NCBI GenBank assembly: GCA_014338405.1
Contig: JTDE01000217.1
Location: forward strand, 250,437-314,436
Reading direction: 5' to 3'
From: Paragonimus skrjabini miyazakii
Lineage: Eukaryota; Platyhelminthes; Trematoda; Plagiorchiida; Troglotrematidae
Length of the DNA stretch: 64,000 nucleotides
Shown here piece by piece: positions 1 through 13,690 of this stretch. The translations under genes were made by a program, and so were the position numbers. Each line of letters begins with the position of its first letter. The stretch's first letter is position 1. The notes under the pieces were generated by a model. It had not been told where the DNA came from. It saw only the letters and a list, made by a program, of their open reading frames with translations, and searched no databases.

Positions 1-2410
1 TGGTTTGTTGAAGTCATCAGAGTGAGCCTTTATTGACCGTGTGTAATCCTGACAATTTGTCAGCTTATGATTGTGCCATGTCACTCCTAATGTGAGAAAT
101 TCGGAAAGTAGTGCTACACAGAGGCACTGACCTGCGGTGGTAATTGAGCAGAATCCTGGCCAGATAGTTAAGCACATAGTTTCGTAAACCAGTATCCTCA
201 TAGCTGTCCAGGTTTTGATTACTCTACTTATCTTTAAGCAAAAAATAAGCGGACGACTGTAAACTTTCAAGGGGACTGACCCCTGAAGACGAGTATGTTC
301 CCTAACTTGTTTGTCACCTTACGGAAGTATCCATGACAATCATTCTTCATCCATAACATTGTCAGTTCGAAGTTATCAGATTACCTTCTGCATTTCTACG
401 GAAAACAAGCGATTCACCTACCGTTTATTGTGACCAGCTGTTTACGGTCGTACAACCAATGGTAGCTAGTTGATTCGGTACATTGCGGGAATGTTTATGA
501 CAGACCTCTAAGCCGTCTTTCGTAATTTTGTAAGTTGAACAATTTTTGACCGAACTTGTTGACGTCAAGTTCTCAGAATGAGTTTTCCATTGTAGCCAAA
601 TGTATCCATAATCGTGATTATGTATATTTCATGGACAAAAGTTGTCAAGTGACCTTATTATCGTACTGAAAACCCCGTTGTGAATGAAGCCTTCTGGGAT
701 GCTTGGGTTGGCTGAATAGTTTCCTCTAAGTCTGAAAGAATATGGTTCAGTTTTTTGGTGACACAAATTGTCACATTTTTCACACATTTGTACAGCACTG
801 AAAGCCAAATTTTCCGAGTTTTCAGAAAGCTTTTAGTTCACACACTTCCCAGAAATTAACAAAATTCACACTGTGCTATCCTTCCTAAGGTCCTACGGAC
901 TTTAAATTTGTATATCTCACCTCTTTTATACATGCCAAAAATAAGGATGTTTGCGTTTATTTTCTGGATTACAATAATTCATTCAGTATGCTAGAGAGCA
1001 ATCATTCGTTATCGCTTATTGAATTTTGCAATGTGAATACTATACATTTTGCATGACACAATGATGCTTCATGAATCCGCGTCAAATTTTATGTTTCAAT
1101 TGTCAGATATATAAAACGGTAACAAAACCTCGGATTTTCAGATGATGCTAGTTTTTCCTCAATTCTTTTTAACTTCATATTTCCGGCATACTTCTTTCAG
1201 CGAACATATTTTTGAACAACAGAACTGATGTGATCACCTTAGAGGATGTAATGAGTCAGTCGCAAGCAAATTATGATACGCCATCAACATTATGCTATAT
1301 GTTCCTTTGGTATTCTGTCTAACATCAATTTTTCCTTGACAAATGCCACGATTCTGAACAGCCATCGGCCCGCTGATTTCATAATCAATTTCCTCAACCC
1401 TTATAAAATCGGAGCTCAATTACTCTGTCAATTAGTTATTTACCCTTTTTTTAATTTCCGACCAAAAGTTGGTTGGAGTTCAATATCTGATACTATTTTA
1501 AAACGGTTAATGTCAACGTCAACACCCCAGATGCAAATTAAACAGTTTACCTACGTCTCTACTGGTTTGTGTTGGTCGTACACCTCACCTACTGTTTATC
1601 CAGGTGTTCTTGTTGAACACTGGAAACTCCTATCGAGGTCTATTAGATTTTTCTGTTGTTAGCAGAATTTGGCCTTTCGTTGTATTTGAATGTTTTATAA
1701 AAACATCTGGGCGTATGCCAGAAATTTGCAGACAGAATATTCAGTTATGTTTCTCACTCCATTGAATTAAGTTATAACCCCTTGTGTAGCAGATCAATCA
1801 ACCGATGTTTGTTTAGGCTGACTTTTATTATTGCACACCAACGTATAAAGTTTCACCTACTCCCTGTTGAGAAACGTTCACATGAATTGTAGTAAAAACG
1901 TGATCAAAAGATTTAGCTTTGTCGTTTGCGTTTTTAAGCAATGACGTCAAAAATCGTCACGGGATTTTAGAACAGTGTAAATATTGTGGTTGTTTCAGTA
2001 ATTTTTTTTTGGTTTTTATATTTAACAAAAAACAGCAGTTTAAAAATCCTTCGGATTGCTGAAGCTATTGAAGTTGATAGGACAGAGTTTCCGTGTATAT
2101 GATGGGTGAAATAACAACTAGAATTGTGCTCACAGAAAGTCATAATCTCTGTCCATTGATGCTTTTCTAGCCTCCAGCAACGAACCACTCATAGCACCGT
2201 GCAAATTACAAATTACTTCATGCTAACGGTGACTAGTATGTTTGTGCATCAAATCGCTCTGTATTCACTGTACTCGTCCTTGATTCTGGCCACGAGACAA
2301 CTGTAAGGAGTCGTTCATGAATATGTCATTTCCAAGGTGCATCAATGTGACATTTCTAAATTTCTTGCTACTAACGCAGTTTGCATAATTGCTGTTCATT
2401 TTTACTGAAG
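1..2410. other. Intron or upstream sequence, no gene seen
   Basis: No exon, RNA gene or recognisable repeat is supported here. The longest open stretch (1273-1662, +) has no recognisable motif and looks like chance. If the PLAT gene begins before the window this is an intron, since the first exon at 2411 enters in phase 1 and must be preceded by another exon. Confidence 0.5.
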
Positions 2411-2571
2411 AACGCGACTGGAAAGTTTCCATCGCAACTTGTTCATCCGCGAAAAATTGCAACGTTCTATTGTTCGTCTACGGTTTACAAGCTAATTCCG
2501 GTCCGATCCTCATTGGTCAATCCGAGGATGAGAAATGCTTGTTTCGTTCGAATAGTACGGACAGTTTTATG
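2411..2571 (+). CDS. PLAT/LH2 repeat protein (LOXHD1-like), exon a
   Basis: This is the first visible exon of a PLAT-domain gene. An AG at 2409-2410 follows a pyrimidine-rich tract, and a stop at 2386 in the same frame excludes an earlier boundary. The donor is GTGAGT at 2572. The translation runs WKVSIATC, then NVLLFVYG, SGPILIG and FRSNSTDSFM, which is the first half of a PLAT beta-sandwich (strand 1, the 'V.l.lyG' strand, the 'sG.i.L' strand and 'F.r...D.F'). PLAT domains bind lipids or membrane proteins; arrays of them make up LOXHD1, a stereociliary protein in vertebrates. The exon ends in phase 0, as the next one requires. The start codon and earlier domains are outside the window. The family call is firm, the orthology to LOXHD1 less so. 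Confidence 0.8.
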
Positions 2572-3902
2572 GTGAGTGTCACGCGTTGCAAATATTCTGG
2601 CTGGCTGATGGCCAATTCATAATGGTAATTATTAAATACTACATCTAATGTTAGATACTAACGTTTCCCGTGCCACGTGATCAGTGTGATTAACCATGTG
2701 TTTCGTGTGCACATTTCCTAACACAGTAGCTACAGGCCTAGCAATACTAACGGACGAGTTGCATTGTTGGGACTAAAGTGTTGGGTCTCATCAGCGTAAA
2801 ACGATCAGTTTAAATAGCATGTGATTACGAATCCAGGATGAAGTTCCTTTCTATAAATTCGATAAATAAGTGGGTTAAATAAAACCACTTTGTCCCTATT
2901 GGCATCATTTTCACAAAAGTAGGATACATTATGGAATATTGAGATTTAGTTTCACCTTATCAATCGTATAATAGGGGCAATTGGGCGAGAAAATCTTATA
3001 AGCAACCAAACTATCACACTCCACTAATTAACTCTAAAGCAAACCAACCATTTACATCAATGTTTTTGCATACACATAGGTAGCTGGCACCCTAATTACA
3101 CAGGTCCGTTTGCGAAAACGTGTGTTGTGGACGAATTGGCTGGGCCGAGATGACTGACTGTTCATGATGCCCTCGTTTACGTTCTGTTTTATTTGCCTGG
3201 TCGGTAGTCATTGATCAAAACAGCGATTTGCCAGATGTTCAGTCGTTCAGTGACTGAAATATCAAGTTGTTCTGTTTCTGCAAGTATCTGTGTGAAAACA
3301 CGTGAACTGACAGGCAGTATAACATAGTATGATCTGACACACCACTTACTACGCTTGGGGAGCTTTATGTCATACATGTTGATATCACGCAGTTTAGCGA
3401 CCGGCTATGTTCGCCTCAATAAAGACTGTATCTTACACTGTTGTCATAAGCTAAATCTTTGATCTGTCTTCTTCCTGTGTTGAAAAAAATTCCAGTGACT
3501 AAGACGTGATGAATTGCGCTTAGACATTTCGATGTATTCTGCAGGCTACTTTGAGAACTGGCTAACTCTTCATGTGAGGCTGGATGAAGACTTTCCGTGG
3601 GCAAAAGCGCACATATACACGTCCTCACCACAAGTGGTTGACCACTTACGGATTTCACATTTTTCACTTAGAATGACTATCTAAGCATGGAACCCTTGAA
3701 GATTTTCGGCCCGCTGTTCCTCCGAACGACTGACAATTGATAACAACTTGGAAACTTATACAATGAAGCTTAGATAAAACATAACGGATAGTGGTTCTCC
3801 TGTATACAACATTAGTCTGAAGCAATGAATTAAATTTGGCGAGTAAAATTTTCCACCCCTAGTGGTTGTGTTACATAGTACTAATAGTTCTTTTGCTTTT
3901 AG

Positions 3903-3995
3903 ATTGTCCTTGACCGAATAGGGGCCATTTACAAAGTTCGTTTCGAACTCACACCGTTGGATAATGCGAACGAGGTTTGGTGGGAAATCTCTGAG
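3903..3995 (+). CDS. PLAT/LH2 repeat protein, exon b
   Basis: An acceptor (CTTTTAG, ending 3902) and a donor (GTAAGC at 3996) bound 31 codons in phase 0. The product IGAIYKVRFEL...EVWWEISE is the middle of the PLAT fold, where family members read 'lGeiykvrig...gWfld.v'. It continues directly from the DSFM end of the exon at 2411-2571 and completes its strand order. It is too short to stand out as an open frame and is identified by domain continuity and splice phase. Confidence 0.8.
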
Positions 3996-6900
3996 GTAAG
4001 CTATCCTCATTCATTCGTTTAACACGTTGATTCCTCTACAAAGGGTTCAGATCAATCAACTTGGTGTTAATTACATTAGTGCAATTTGTATGTTTCGACA
4101 AATAGTTGATGACTGTTCATCCTGTATGTCTGCTCAGTAGCGCATCCATCCATGAATATGTGCAGTTCACTTCTGGAAATGGAAAATTTGACAAAGTCGA
4201 CGCACGCATAAGCCACTCTTAGTTCTGATTACGTCAGTACTGTATGCGTTCTGCTCTCTTTGTCCCATGTTGATCTCTTTCTTTGTTTTTCTTGAGTCTA
4301 CCTTCGGTTTTAGTGTGCCTCGTATACGGTGGTCTGTTTCACAATCTGCGACAATGCACTGTTGTTATTGCCAGTATTCACTGTTAACTTGCAAGCATTC
4401 TTGTAGCGCAAAACTGGTCTTGTATTAATGATGGAGCTCGGTGACATCCAATTAAATGTGTAGCCTGATACCCTGATTTGTCATTTGTGTAAGTCTTATG
4501 TTAAAAAATTGTTTCCCACATATATATATATAAACAACACAGCTAGAAAAATGTACCCCGTGAAAAAAAACTGTACGGTCACCCAGTATTTCGTTGTATT
4601 ACTTTAGTGAATGCTAGTTTTTTGTGTCCAACCAGCTATTGTCGCTGAACATTGTTAATATTGAAGAGCCCACAGAAATTCATGTAGTTTTACACTGTTC
4701 ATTATGAAAGACGTAGAAACGTGCACCACAAGTCTGCAAGATCATTTCCGCACACAATCATTTGAAGGAACCTTGCAAGATGTACTTTTTCAGCACCGTC
4801 GCTGAACCACAACGTAACGTTTCAGTGTGTTCTTGATAAATGAATCAAACAGGGTAGAACTCAAATTGTTCCATTGTCACTCCATACGTCCCTCCAGCCT
4901 TACCGCAGAGTTGTAGATTGTAGTATGTCTGTAGATTTACCGAACAAGTTGACCTGAGTCATACTAGATCAGGTTCCGATCGATAATACGAACTAGCCAG
5001 TCTAGAAGGTATTTTATGCAGAAGGAGAGGATATTGCTATAACATAAGATGCGCCTACCATTTCTGATGGAAGTTTTAGTGCCTTGATGCATGTAACGTG
5101 ACAGGCGGTAATTTAAAAAAATCCATTCAACTTATTCAAGTCAGAATTAGTATTTCATTCACCTATTCCTCGAACTATTTCCACGCTATTGTTGTTCATC
5201 TGTCACCGGTTGTCAAAGTAAGCCTAATACTCTCGATGGTCAGACAATAGTCTGAGCATTATGTATCAAGAACATCTAGATTAAAACTCCGACTGTTAAC
5301 ATGTCAGACCTGAGTCTCCATCAATTTTAAGTGAAGCAGAATGTGTTCACGACTACGGAAAGCTGTTCCCTTCTTCTTTCGATAATTCAACCAGGAACAT
5401 TCCTGTTTCCTGCAAAGGTATGCGGCACAAGTATTGCATTAGATGCCGACCAAATTACTCTGAGGTTGTTTAGTCTACTTGAGCTTAAAGGTATTTATCC
5501 TTTACTGCTATTCAGACACACAAATGGGATTTTTATAAAAAGTTTGGTTTCTAACCTTAAACTCTGAAGTAGTTTAGCGTGCTTCCATGTGTTTAATTGA
5601 ATTTATTTAAAGGTAAAATAATCTCTTTTCACAAACTCGTTAAAGGTTTCATCGTGTGACATGATGTAAATAGGAATAACCTACGTTAACTGATTACGAC
5701 CGTTTGATAGCAGGATGGTTGTTCGAACACTCTTGTTCACCCACCAGGTGTCCAACTTCCAGAATATATGGGTGTCACAGCTAACGTGTGTACATATGGA
5801 GTGATAGTCTTTCGATAGCTCAATCGACTTACGGTTCCACAGATACCACCTGGCTCTCAGTTTCATCTTGGTTGTTTTTTTCGCAATATGTAAACACGCT
5901 GATGCTGAAGGCTTGAGGTTGGACACAAGTTGTGTTAGGAATAAGGTGTTTTCGTTCATGCATAGGGTCTGTTCATTGATAGTACAGAGGGCAAACATGA
6001 GTGTCATCAATTATATATTGCTGTCAATGATTAAGATGATGGTGAACGTTGTGCGCACATGCTGAATTTGTGTAGGCTCGCTGGCTCTAACGTACTTATG
6101 GTGGCCCTTCCAACGTGCAGTTGACTCAACCATGTGCGTGCTAAGTTGGTTGATGAAAATAATGCCCACCATGTGATGGTCCTTTGGTTTTGTCAAGATC
6201 ACTCGGTATACCCACTGGGTTGCCTTCATCATTGGGGATCCCACTGACAGGTTATTTCGTTGAAGTCATTCTGAGTGTAGTCTGTACACCTTGAACAGCT
6301 ATTTCGAACGTGTTGCACTACAAGTAGCATTTGACAGGAGTATCTTAACACGTTCTTCCCGTTCAACTGTGTGATAAAATATGTTCTGGAAGGCTGGTTC
6401 GTAGGTTCCGAATACCTCGATATGCAGCTTCCAGTGGGTAACTGACCGGTATTTAGCATGTGAGAAAAAATGTTTTACTATGTTCTTCTGGAGACACGTA
6501 GACCACATTGAGCCGGTCAACTGGTGGCTAGCCTATACAGTAAGCACTTTATACCTTCAAAGTTCATAGTGTTGTTACAAGCTTGGACTAGATCTGACCT
6601 TGCTGTCTCGTTTTATTGAAGCCATTGCGGAAGATTTCACTTATTTAAATAGTGTCAGCAGCTTTCAGTATTGCTGACAGGATGTCCATGAGGATTGTGG
6701 ACGCGTTACCTGCACAAACCATTCTCAGTCACTTTTGGACTCACGAGAAAGTTCTGTTGTCGAGGGGATGTACGGTGTGCAATTATGCAACTTTTTGCTG
6801 CACGGTTTGAAGACCCGGTCCATTCGCATGGAAGACACAGGTGAGCTCTCAGTATCCGACCATCATCAACTCCTCTAGCGAGCCTGTACCAAACGGGCGG

Positions 6901-8482
6901 CTAAGCAGTACGACACTGGTTAGATCATGCAGTCTATATAATAATCGAGTGTCCGCAGTGTTTCACAATGTTCACTCCGATTGCTCACGGTTGAAAGAAC
7001 TCGCTAGGTGACCGTGCGATGACTTGATCAAAAGTGTAATAGACTTGACAGCCTCCCAAAACGAGATTTCTAAATGCCACCTATCAGAGCACTCGACCGT
7101 CCACGTCGTTGACTGAAAACGCTCCGGAACAAGATTGTGTCACAGTCAATATCGGAACTTATATTTATAAGTCTGTGGACGTTTCTTTATGAGTTAGCTT
7201 TGTTTTTTTGCCAGTACGTTAGTCGTTAGACTTATGTCAAAATCAGCGGCATGGTTCAAAGACAAAAAGGTTGTAGATACTTCCACAGATTTATTTAGCA
7301 TTCACTTAGCAATGTGCAGGTATCTGAAAAAAATAATAGACACAATCGTAACGTATAACTGATTCAGTGTGCTAGACAAACAAACTGAACAAGATGTGAT
7401 GTGCTGTGGCAGTCACTAAGAAAATATCGGGTGGTCTTACAGTTTTGAGGCCTGCATTTTAGGATATTAACATTTCATTTCACCTCGTCAACTGTAAATT
7501 AAAGCCAAGTTTGGTGAATTTGTGAACAACAGGTAAAAAAGTGGGTTCAATATAATCGATCGGTTGACCTCAAAAGCAAATAAACGCTTTGCGTTGACTA
7601 CTTTTTCAAACATGAGAGCGATCGATATTGTCCATTCAGTATAACCCACAAAGTTGGTCGCAACACGGCAAACAAACAAACTGGATTAATATAATGATCT
7701 GTTAACTGGATACACTGAACAGTCGATGCCGTTGGATTTATCGCTGTCTGCCATGTTAGTTCACCTGACTGAGTTGATAAGTTTGTTCAGACGTTTTGAT
7801 ACATACTCAATGATGTGTTAAACTACTAACCGAATCACTTGTGTAAGTGCCACAGCGATTGCGAGTGAACTGACAGATAATATCGGACACAGGTGCATCA
7901 GACCATCATGTATTGTTGGATTTGCGGACAACAGACGAACAAATCAGTCCATCAAAACTGAGCGCTTCGGTAAGTTTCACGCAAATAAGCTAAGTACAGC
8001 ACACAGTTAACTCAAATTCTCTAGACAGAAGCAACTTGTTGGTGACTGTATATAATAACACGATAAATATCTGATGTTTAACTTGCTCACACCCAACTTG
8101 GATTGGTATTTTGAACTGGCTACGACCACCCTCAACCGAATAGTCCACTACTTCTCACGTCCTGGTTTGCAGTCAACAGATGGAGACAGTCCAAATGAGA
8201 TGTGAACCAACAACCCCTAGTGTTATAAACTGAAGTTTTCACCCTTTTGGCCACCAGTTCTGTGAACGTTGTTTGCGGTGGGGCGAAGTTTGTCTATATA
8301 CTGTTATTGTAACCGTTTGCTATATCTCTGTGTAATTTTGTTACAGTTACCGTAACCTTATTGGAGACTAGATATAATATATGTTGGAAGTATCAACTGT
8401 GTGAATAGTGTGAGGGGTTGAAATCTAAATGGAAAATAGAACAACCTAACTGGGGAACCCTAAGTCATTCATTTATAACGGT
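3996..8482. other. Intron of PLAT gene, first part
   Basis: Part of the 12.3 kb intron between exons b and c. A short AT microsatellite lies near 4520. Open frames at 5681-6520 (both strands) overlap one another and carry no motif I recognise. The region may hold old, unrecognised repeats. Confidence 0.5.
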
Positions 8483-8785
8483 CATTAGCCTGACCAGAAA
8501 GTAATGTGACTCGTCACTACAACAGTGACGTAGATAACCTGGAAGAAAACTTTACTAGAAGGATTGAAATTATTAAACCAGAACTAAAATTACAAAACCA
8601 GAATTGGTATGAATGCAAGCACGCCATCGATTGCAGCACATTGCCATCTCGGATACAATTTGTAGGCAGAGTTTTGAGCGATCACGAGAACCCCTACAGG
8701 GGAGGTGACTCCTATCCGCTTTACTCAATGGAATGGTCAGGGCCTTCATTTTTCGTAAGCAGTTCGTTGCTCGATTGCTTCAAAC
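8483..8785 (-). mobile_element. RTE-family LINE, 3' end fragment
   Basis: The sequence aligns by eye to the 3' ends of the LINE copies at 19707 and 34969: it shares CAACAGTGACGT, the GGAAGAAAAC block, and the segment matching 'gatcacg...ccc...ggcagacgac...tactca.tttgctcaatg'. It is short and diverged, with no coding capacity left. The 99-codon open frame on the + strand here is antisense to the element and is not a gene. Confidence 0.65.
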
Positions 8786-11700
8786 ATACGTTTAAGATCA
8801 AGTAGGTAGTCGTTTTTCGGGATATAACTCCACTGAGTTTGAGGTCACTCTGTCGGAACCGATAAGTTCTTTATAGGGATCTTGATGGTAACTACACGAC
8901 GCAGTAAAAATGGATCTGAATATTTGGGATTCCAAGCAAACTGACCTGTTAGGTTGAGTTGTAGTCAACAACTCTCAACTGAATGTCTACGTTTCTTCTG
9001 GCTATGCTTTATCTCACCAGTGATCGAGATCAATTTTAATTTCACCGCACAAGTCTGGCGGACTGAATGCAAGAATCAAAATTATCTTCTAACTCGAACG
9101 TAATTACTCGGGAACCTGAAAAACATAATTTGCTGGTAGATGAAGGGTGTCATTCACGTCGGCTTGAAAATTCAAGTGAATGGCTATCCATTCTTTCTAC
9201 AACGTGTATTCCACGTGATTGTTTTACAACGTCCACCCTCAAACTGTTATTGTATCACGAACGGTTTTGTCTCTACTCAGTTTACTCGCCAGTTAAATGA
9301 TTCTCAAATAGCAATGAACCAAAAGAGGTGAATAGTTTGTGTAAACTATTTTCGTGCACACCGACATGAACAATAAAATCTGATGACTACAATTTTTTTC
9401 TGTCGGAGGGTAAAAACGGAAATAACTATTCGAAGTATCTGCAAAGTTTTTTCAGATTTACTCCAGAGTGCGGCTGCTGAAGTTATTGACAGCAGACCGT
9501 CTGATCAGTGCATACATTGGATAAAAGAACAATTTGCACGCGTCACTTAGAAATAGCCTAAAAGAGGTCAACTTTGAAAACAGAACGAAACCCGTTATCC
9601 ATTGGTTCCGTGACCATCAATTTTGAGGAGGTCATTTGCGTAATTGTTGCGTTAATTCTTCCTTTATAAAGACTTCGTCGCTTGCGACCAAAATTCCCGA
9701 TGAAATCCATTCTCATTGATTATGAACTATTTTGATCTATTTACACTTTTCCCACAAGTTAAAAACAATCTGTTGTTTGTTTGTTCAACATCGTGTGGCA
9801 GTTCGGACACTATTTCTGTTACACGGTTGATTGTTCCGTGTAATTCATTATTTGAAAAAGTAGCCCATAGATGTTTTCGCCAGGTTAACATAAACTATTT
9901 ACACCAACATTTTACCACTGTGTTTAGACAACCATATTCGGTATTCACTCTTCATCTACACTCGGGTCTACACACTTTTTCTCCATCTAATCTGAACTCC
10001 CTTCACCCCACCGACATGAAAAACACTGCCTGTCTCGAGTCACCAGGTTGCGCTAACTATGGCCATTAACCCGGTGTAAGTAGCCACAAAGGTCATAAAC
10101 GTATTTCCATTTCTATTTGCTCGTTCTGTTTTCCATTCTTTCAGTAAATGGTCATTCATTTTTTTCAGATTTGGAAATCAAGCACACAGTTCTATAACCT
10201 GAGATTCAGTTGTTTCTAATCCGATGCAAGTATTGTGTGATATACGTCAAAGTTGTCTAAGTATGAAAATGTAATCGATGATGTGTATTTCATTTTCTCG
10301 GTCTACTGATAAGTACCCATATATTGAATTTTAACAGGAAGTTGTGAAATTGGACGCAAAAGGTGGCCCGTGAACTGCGATATATTGTATTTTCGAGTGT
10401 TGTCAAGATAAACAGCCTAACCTAAACCAAAGGATTTGATTCAAAAAAGGATCGACTTTCATCTTTAATGTGTTTTTCGTGTAACGTTGAAGACATTTTG
10501 CATTGTATTCATCCGGTTAACATGATAAATGTGCTCAGCTAGTCTGTTAATTATGTTAAAGAACCTTAGCAGTTACTATCAAATAAACATTAGGACGTGA
10601 TGTTTTTTTTCGTTGCTAGAACTCAGCATATGATCATTGATCTTAATGGTCATTCATCAGTGATTACCGAGTTGAAATTTGTTCCATCATACTGTCATGA
10701 AATATATATATATTGTATGTGTGTTTTTCTTTGAGTGAATTCGTGCGAGTGAACCACACAGCATAACTTCTCATTATTTCTTCGACTTCCTTTCCACACA
10801 ACTCTAGTTTCCTTACTCATCTGCCATAACTGACAAGCGTTACGTTATTAGGCATATGGTTCCTCTACATGTTTCCCGTGATCAGTATGCCGTGTCTAAT
10901 GTTCCTTGGTTTCGTAGTCTCGTTTGTGAGCCACGTTACCCCGTTCTATGCCAAAACCAGTTGCCTTGGTCAATAAAGTATGCATGCATTGCGGCTAAAT
11001 TTTACACAGCTATAAAAGCCAAATACATCCCTAGACTGGATGCGCAATTACGGACGAGCAATGTATATATGCTTTTTAGAATTGTTTGTTGTGCCGACTA
11101 TCACCGCTCTCGTACAACGCCATCGTTCGAGCCGACATTATGTTGCGGTACATGCACTAGCCCAGTCGAGACAAACAATGGAAAAATTGTCGGACAAGTA
11201 AATAATAACATATTGAACATTTTCCCCCTTTTGAATGCCGGTTCAGTGAAAGCGAATGCATGTCGGTCATAGAAAACGTTGTTCATGATCAGAATTCATG
11301 TGGGGTCTGAAAAGGTTTATACCAACTACCTTTTACTGTATAATCACTAAGACTTAGTGCTGCGTTAGATACGTACTATGTTAACCGAGAAGTATATTGT
11401 TTGAAGCAGAAGAATACGAGTGTCAATGAGACTTAAGTGTTCCAGTTTATTGAATGACTTTAAGGCAGCAAAAAAAGCAGGATACACAGTGCGCACAACT
11501 GTGTCTCTGTTTCTACGTTCTGTGTTGGCGTACAATCAAAGATCAACAGTACGCTGGTGTTCGGGTGCTGCTTTATGGAGTATGCTTCAAGTAATTGAAT
11601 GAAGACACACACCACACACTTTTTTGGACAACAGTTGTAATCAGTTGTGCTGGAAATCGATAGGGAGGTCACGACTTTCAAGGTGGCTTGTTTAAACAGC

Positions 11701-13428
11701 GTAACAAGTCGTGCACAACATTGCCCTGACTTGCCCTACTCCCCTCAGCTCGAAACATTGTACTANNNNNNNNNNNNNNNNNNNNNNNNNNNNNNNNNNN
11801 NNNNNNNNNNNNNNNNNNNNNNNNNNNNNNNNNNNNNNNNNNNNNNNNNNNNNNNNNNNNNNNNNGTCGATTTGTATATAAACGGATGCACTCATGTTGA
11901 CTGTACAGGCTTGTCAGATTGCTTACAACCTATTCTGTACAAACCCGTCTACATCGAATGGTGTTAAGTGTACAGTTAGTTTGCTTTACACGACTTCGTA
12001 GAGACCTTTATTCGTCCACTGGATTCACCGAGTTCTAGCGGGTTCGGTATTCTGACCAAACACAACTGATATCCAACAAACGCCACCAAATACTCAGATA
12101 CCAAGAGGCTAGATCGCATCTGGGTAAATATGCTGTGATTCGGGAGCAAATGTCCTATACGTTTCACTTTTGGTCAGCATCGGCTGGATGTTGCTAACTA
12201 TCTGTAACCCTGTTTTGTCCAAGAGACCAAATAGCCACAGGAAACTCACTTCTGGGATTTCATCCGTAATGTGGCCCTAAACTGTCTGCATTGGTGAGAA
12301 TGAATTACAATGTGGTTATTCGATTGCGTAAAATGCGCGCATTTTATTGAGTAACGCCCTTAACTTTGAGCATATAACTCATATTAATTTAAAATTGAAC
12401 ATAACCCAAATCAAAAGTGAGGTTAAAAACTGACAAGTATCGTATACGGCTTAGAATGAGTACAGCACGAATTGGTGACAACGCAACACGGTTTAGAATG
12501 CTTGAGACAACACTTTTTTAAATAAAACAACAAACAATATAATGTGGCTTAGTATAGAACAGGAGTTGTGTTTATGTATGTTGTTCGTTTGCTATCAACT
12601 TCATGTTTATAACCTACTCTTTTAAGTTTTTATCCTAACAGTTTTTTCCCTGCATGACCTTCAACACAGTTAATTTATTCTAGGCACCGTACAGTGTGTT
12701 ACAAATTTTCGCACAAAAGGCTTCAGAAACCGTATATACATATATTACATTTTAGCAATTACAGTATTGCTATATTAGCTATAAACAATAAGCGTAAGAT
12801 GAAGTAGCCAAATAAAAAAATACATTGACAATCAAAGTGAGAGTGCCGTGCAGCAGAATACACCGAGTTCCTAACCGGGTCCAGAATCCACTACAATCAA
12901 TGCTAAGGGATTCAAGATGGTTTTATAATATCTAAATTTGAAAACACTCGTTGTGATATTTTTGTTAGGAAGAACAAGACCTTGATGCAGCTTTAAATAA
13001 ATTAGAATATCCATTATTCCCAACTTTTCAGGCTAACAGGCACATCAGCAATAAGCCAACTACAATGGTCCAGACTGTCGTTGATCCTGATTGTAGTCTA
13101 TAAAATGACAAGTGAATTAATAAATAGAAAGGCATGAAATATTAAAAAAAGAAACTTTAGAAGACTATTGATCTTACTCACTAAACGAACCACCTAGCTG
13201 CTTATCTGTGTTAGACGAAGGGTACATGGGTGTTGCGTGCGGCGTAATCACTGAAATGTATTGGCTCATTAAATGTACGTGCACTCTTCCCACAGAAACA
13301 GCACAGCGTAGTATATAATTATAAGCAGTCTGCACCTCAACGCGGCGTAATGCATAAAATTTGTGTCACAGTGGAATTGGGATACAACTGAGCACAGGAC
13401 AACAGGAAAGTGGTAAGTAAGTTAGTTA
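8786..13428. other. Intron of PLAT gene, second part, with assembly gap
   Basis: No exon is supported. Two fairly long open frames on the + strand, 9716-10069 and 10856-11272 (138 codons), match no family I know and show no signal peptide, membrane segment or repeated motif. An AT-rich segment at 12300-13150 is full of stops. The gap at 11766-11865 is described separately. Confidence 0.45.
11766..11865. other. Assembly gap of 100 N
   Basis: A run of exactly 100 undetermined bases, the usual placeholder for a scaffold join of unknown length. Neither flank shows a repeat that I recognise. Confidence 0.99.
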
Positions 13429-13631
13429 GGTGAATAAGAGAAACTGTCAATAGAGCTTATGGATAGCGTGTGTGTTATCAGTTACGCAATCACTGTTCCA
13501 ATTCGTGAGCTTGACTGATTGTGGGCCACGGCAGATTAAGTGTCCGCACGAACTTCTTCTGAGCACAGAGATCAGGGTTGCGTAATCGGATATTAATGGC
13601 CTCGGCAACGGCCAACATTCGGAATCTCACC
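13429..13631 (-). repeat. Inverted copy of the Penelope-like 3' end (arm 1)
   Basis: Read on the - strand this reproduces the last codons of the neighbouring RT/EN frame (RNPDLCAQKKFVRT) and the start of the 3' UTR. It matches 14821-15023 nearly base for base, with single changes such as A for G in the segment after TCCAT. Because the arm ends abruptly in coding sequence, it was probably copied during one insertion event. Confidence 0.88.
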
Positions 13632-13690
13632 ACCGGGACACGTTTCATTTCATTGACGCAGTCCAAGACCTGAAGCTAAACAATCAAAGA

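Noticed and set aside
8506..8805. 99-codon open frame on +
   Set aside because: It runs antisense through an old LINE 3' fragment.
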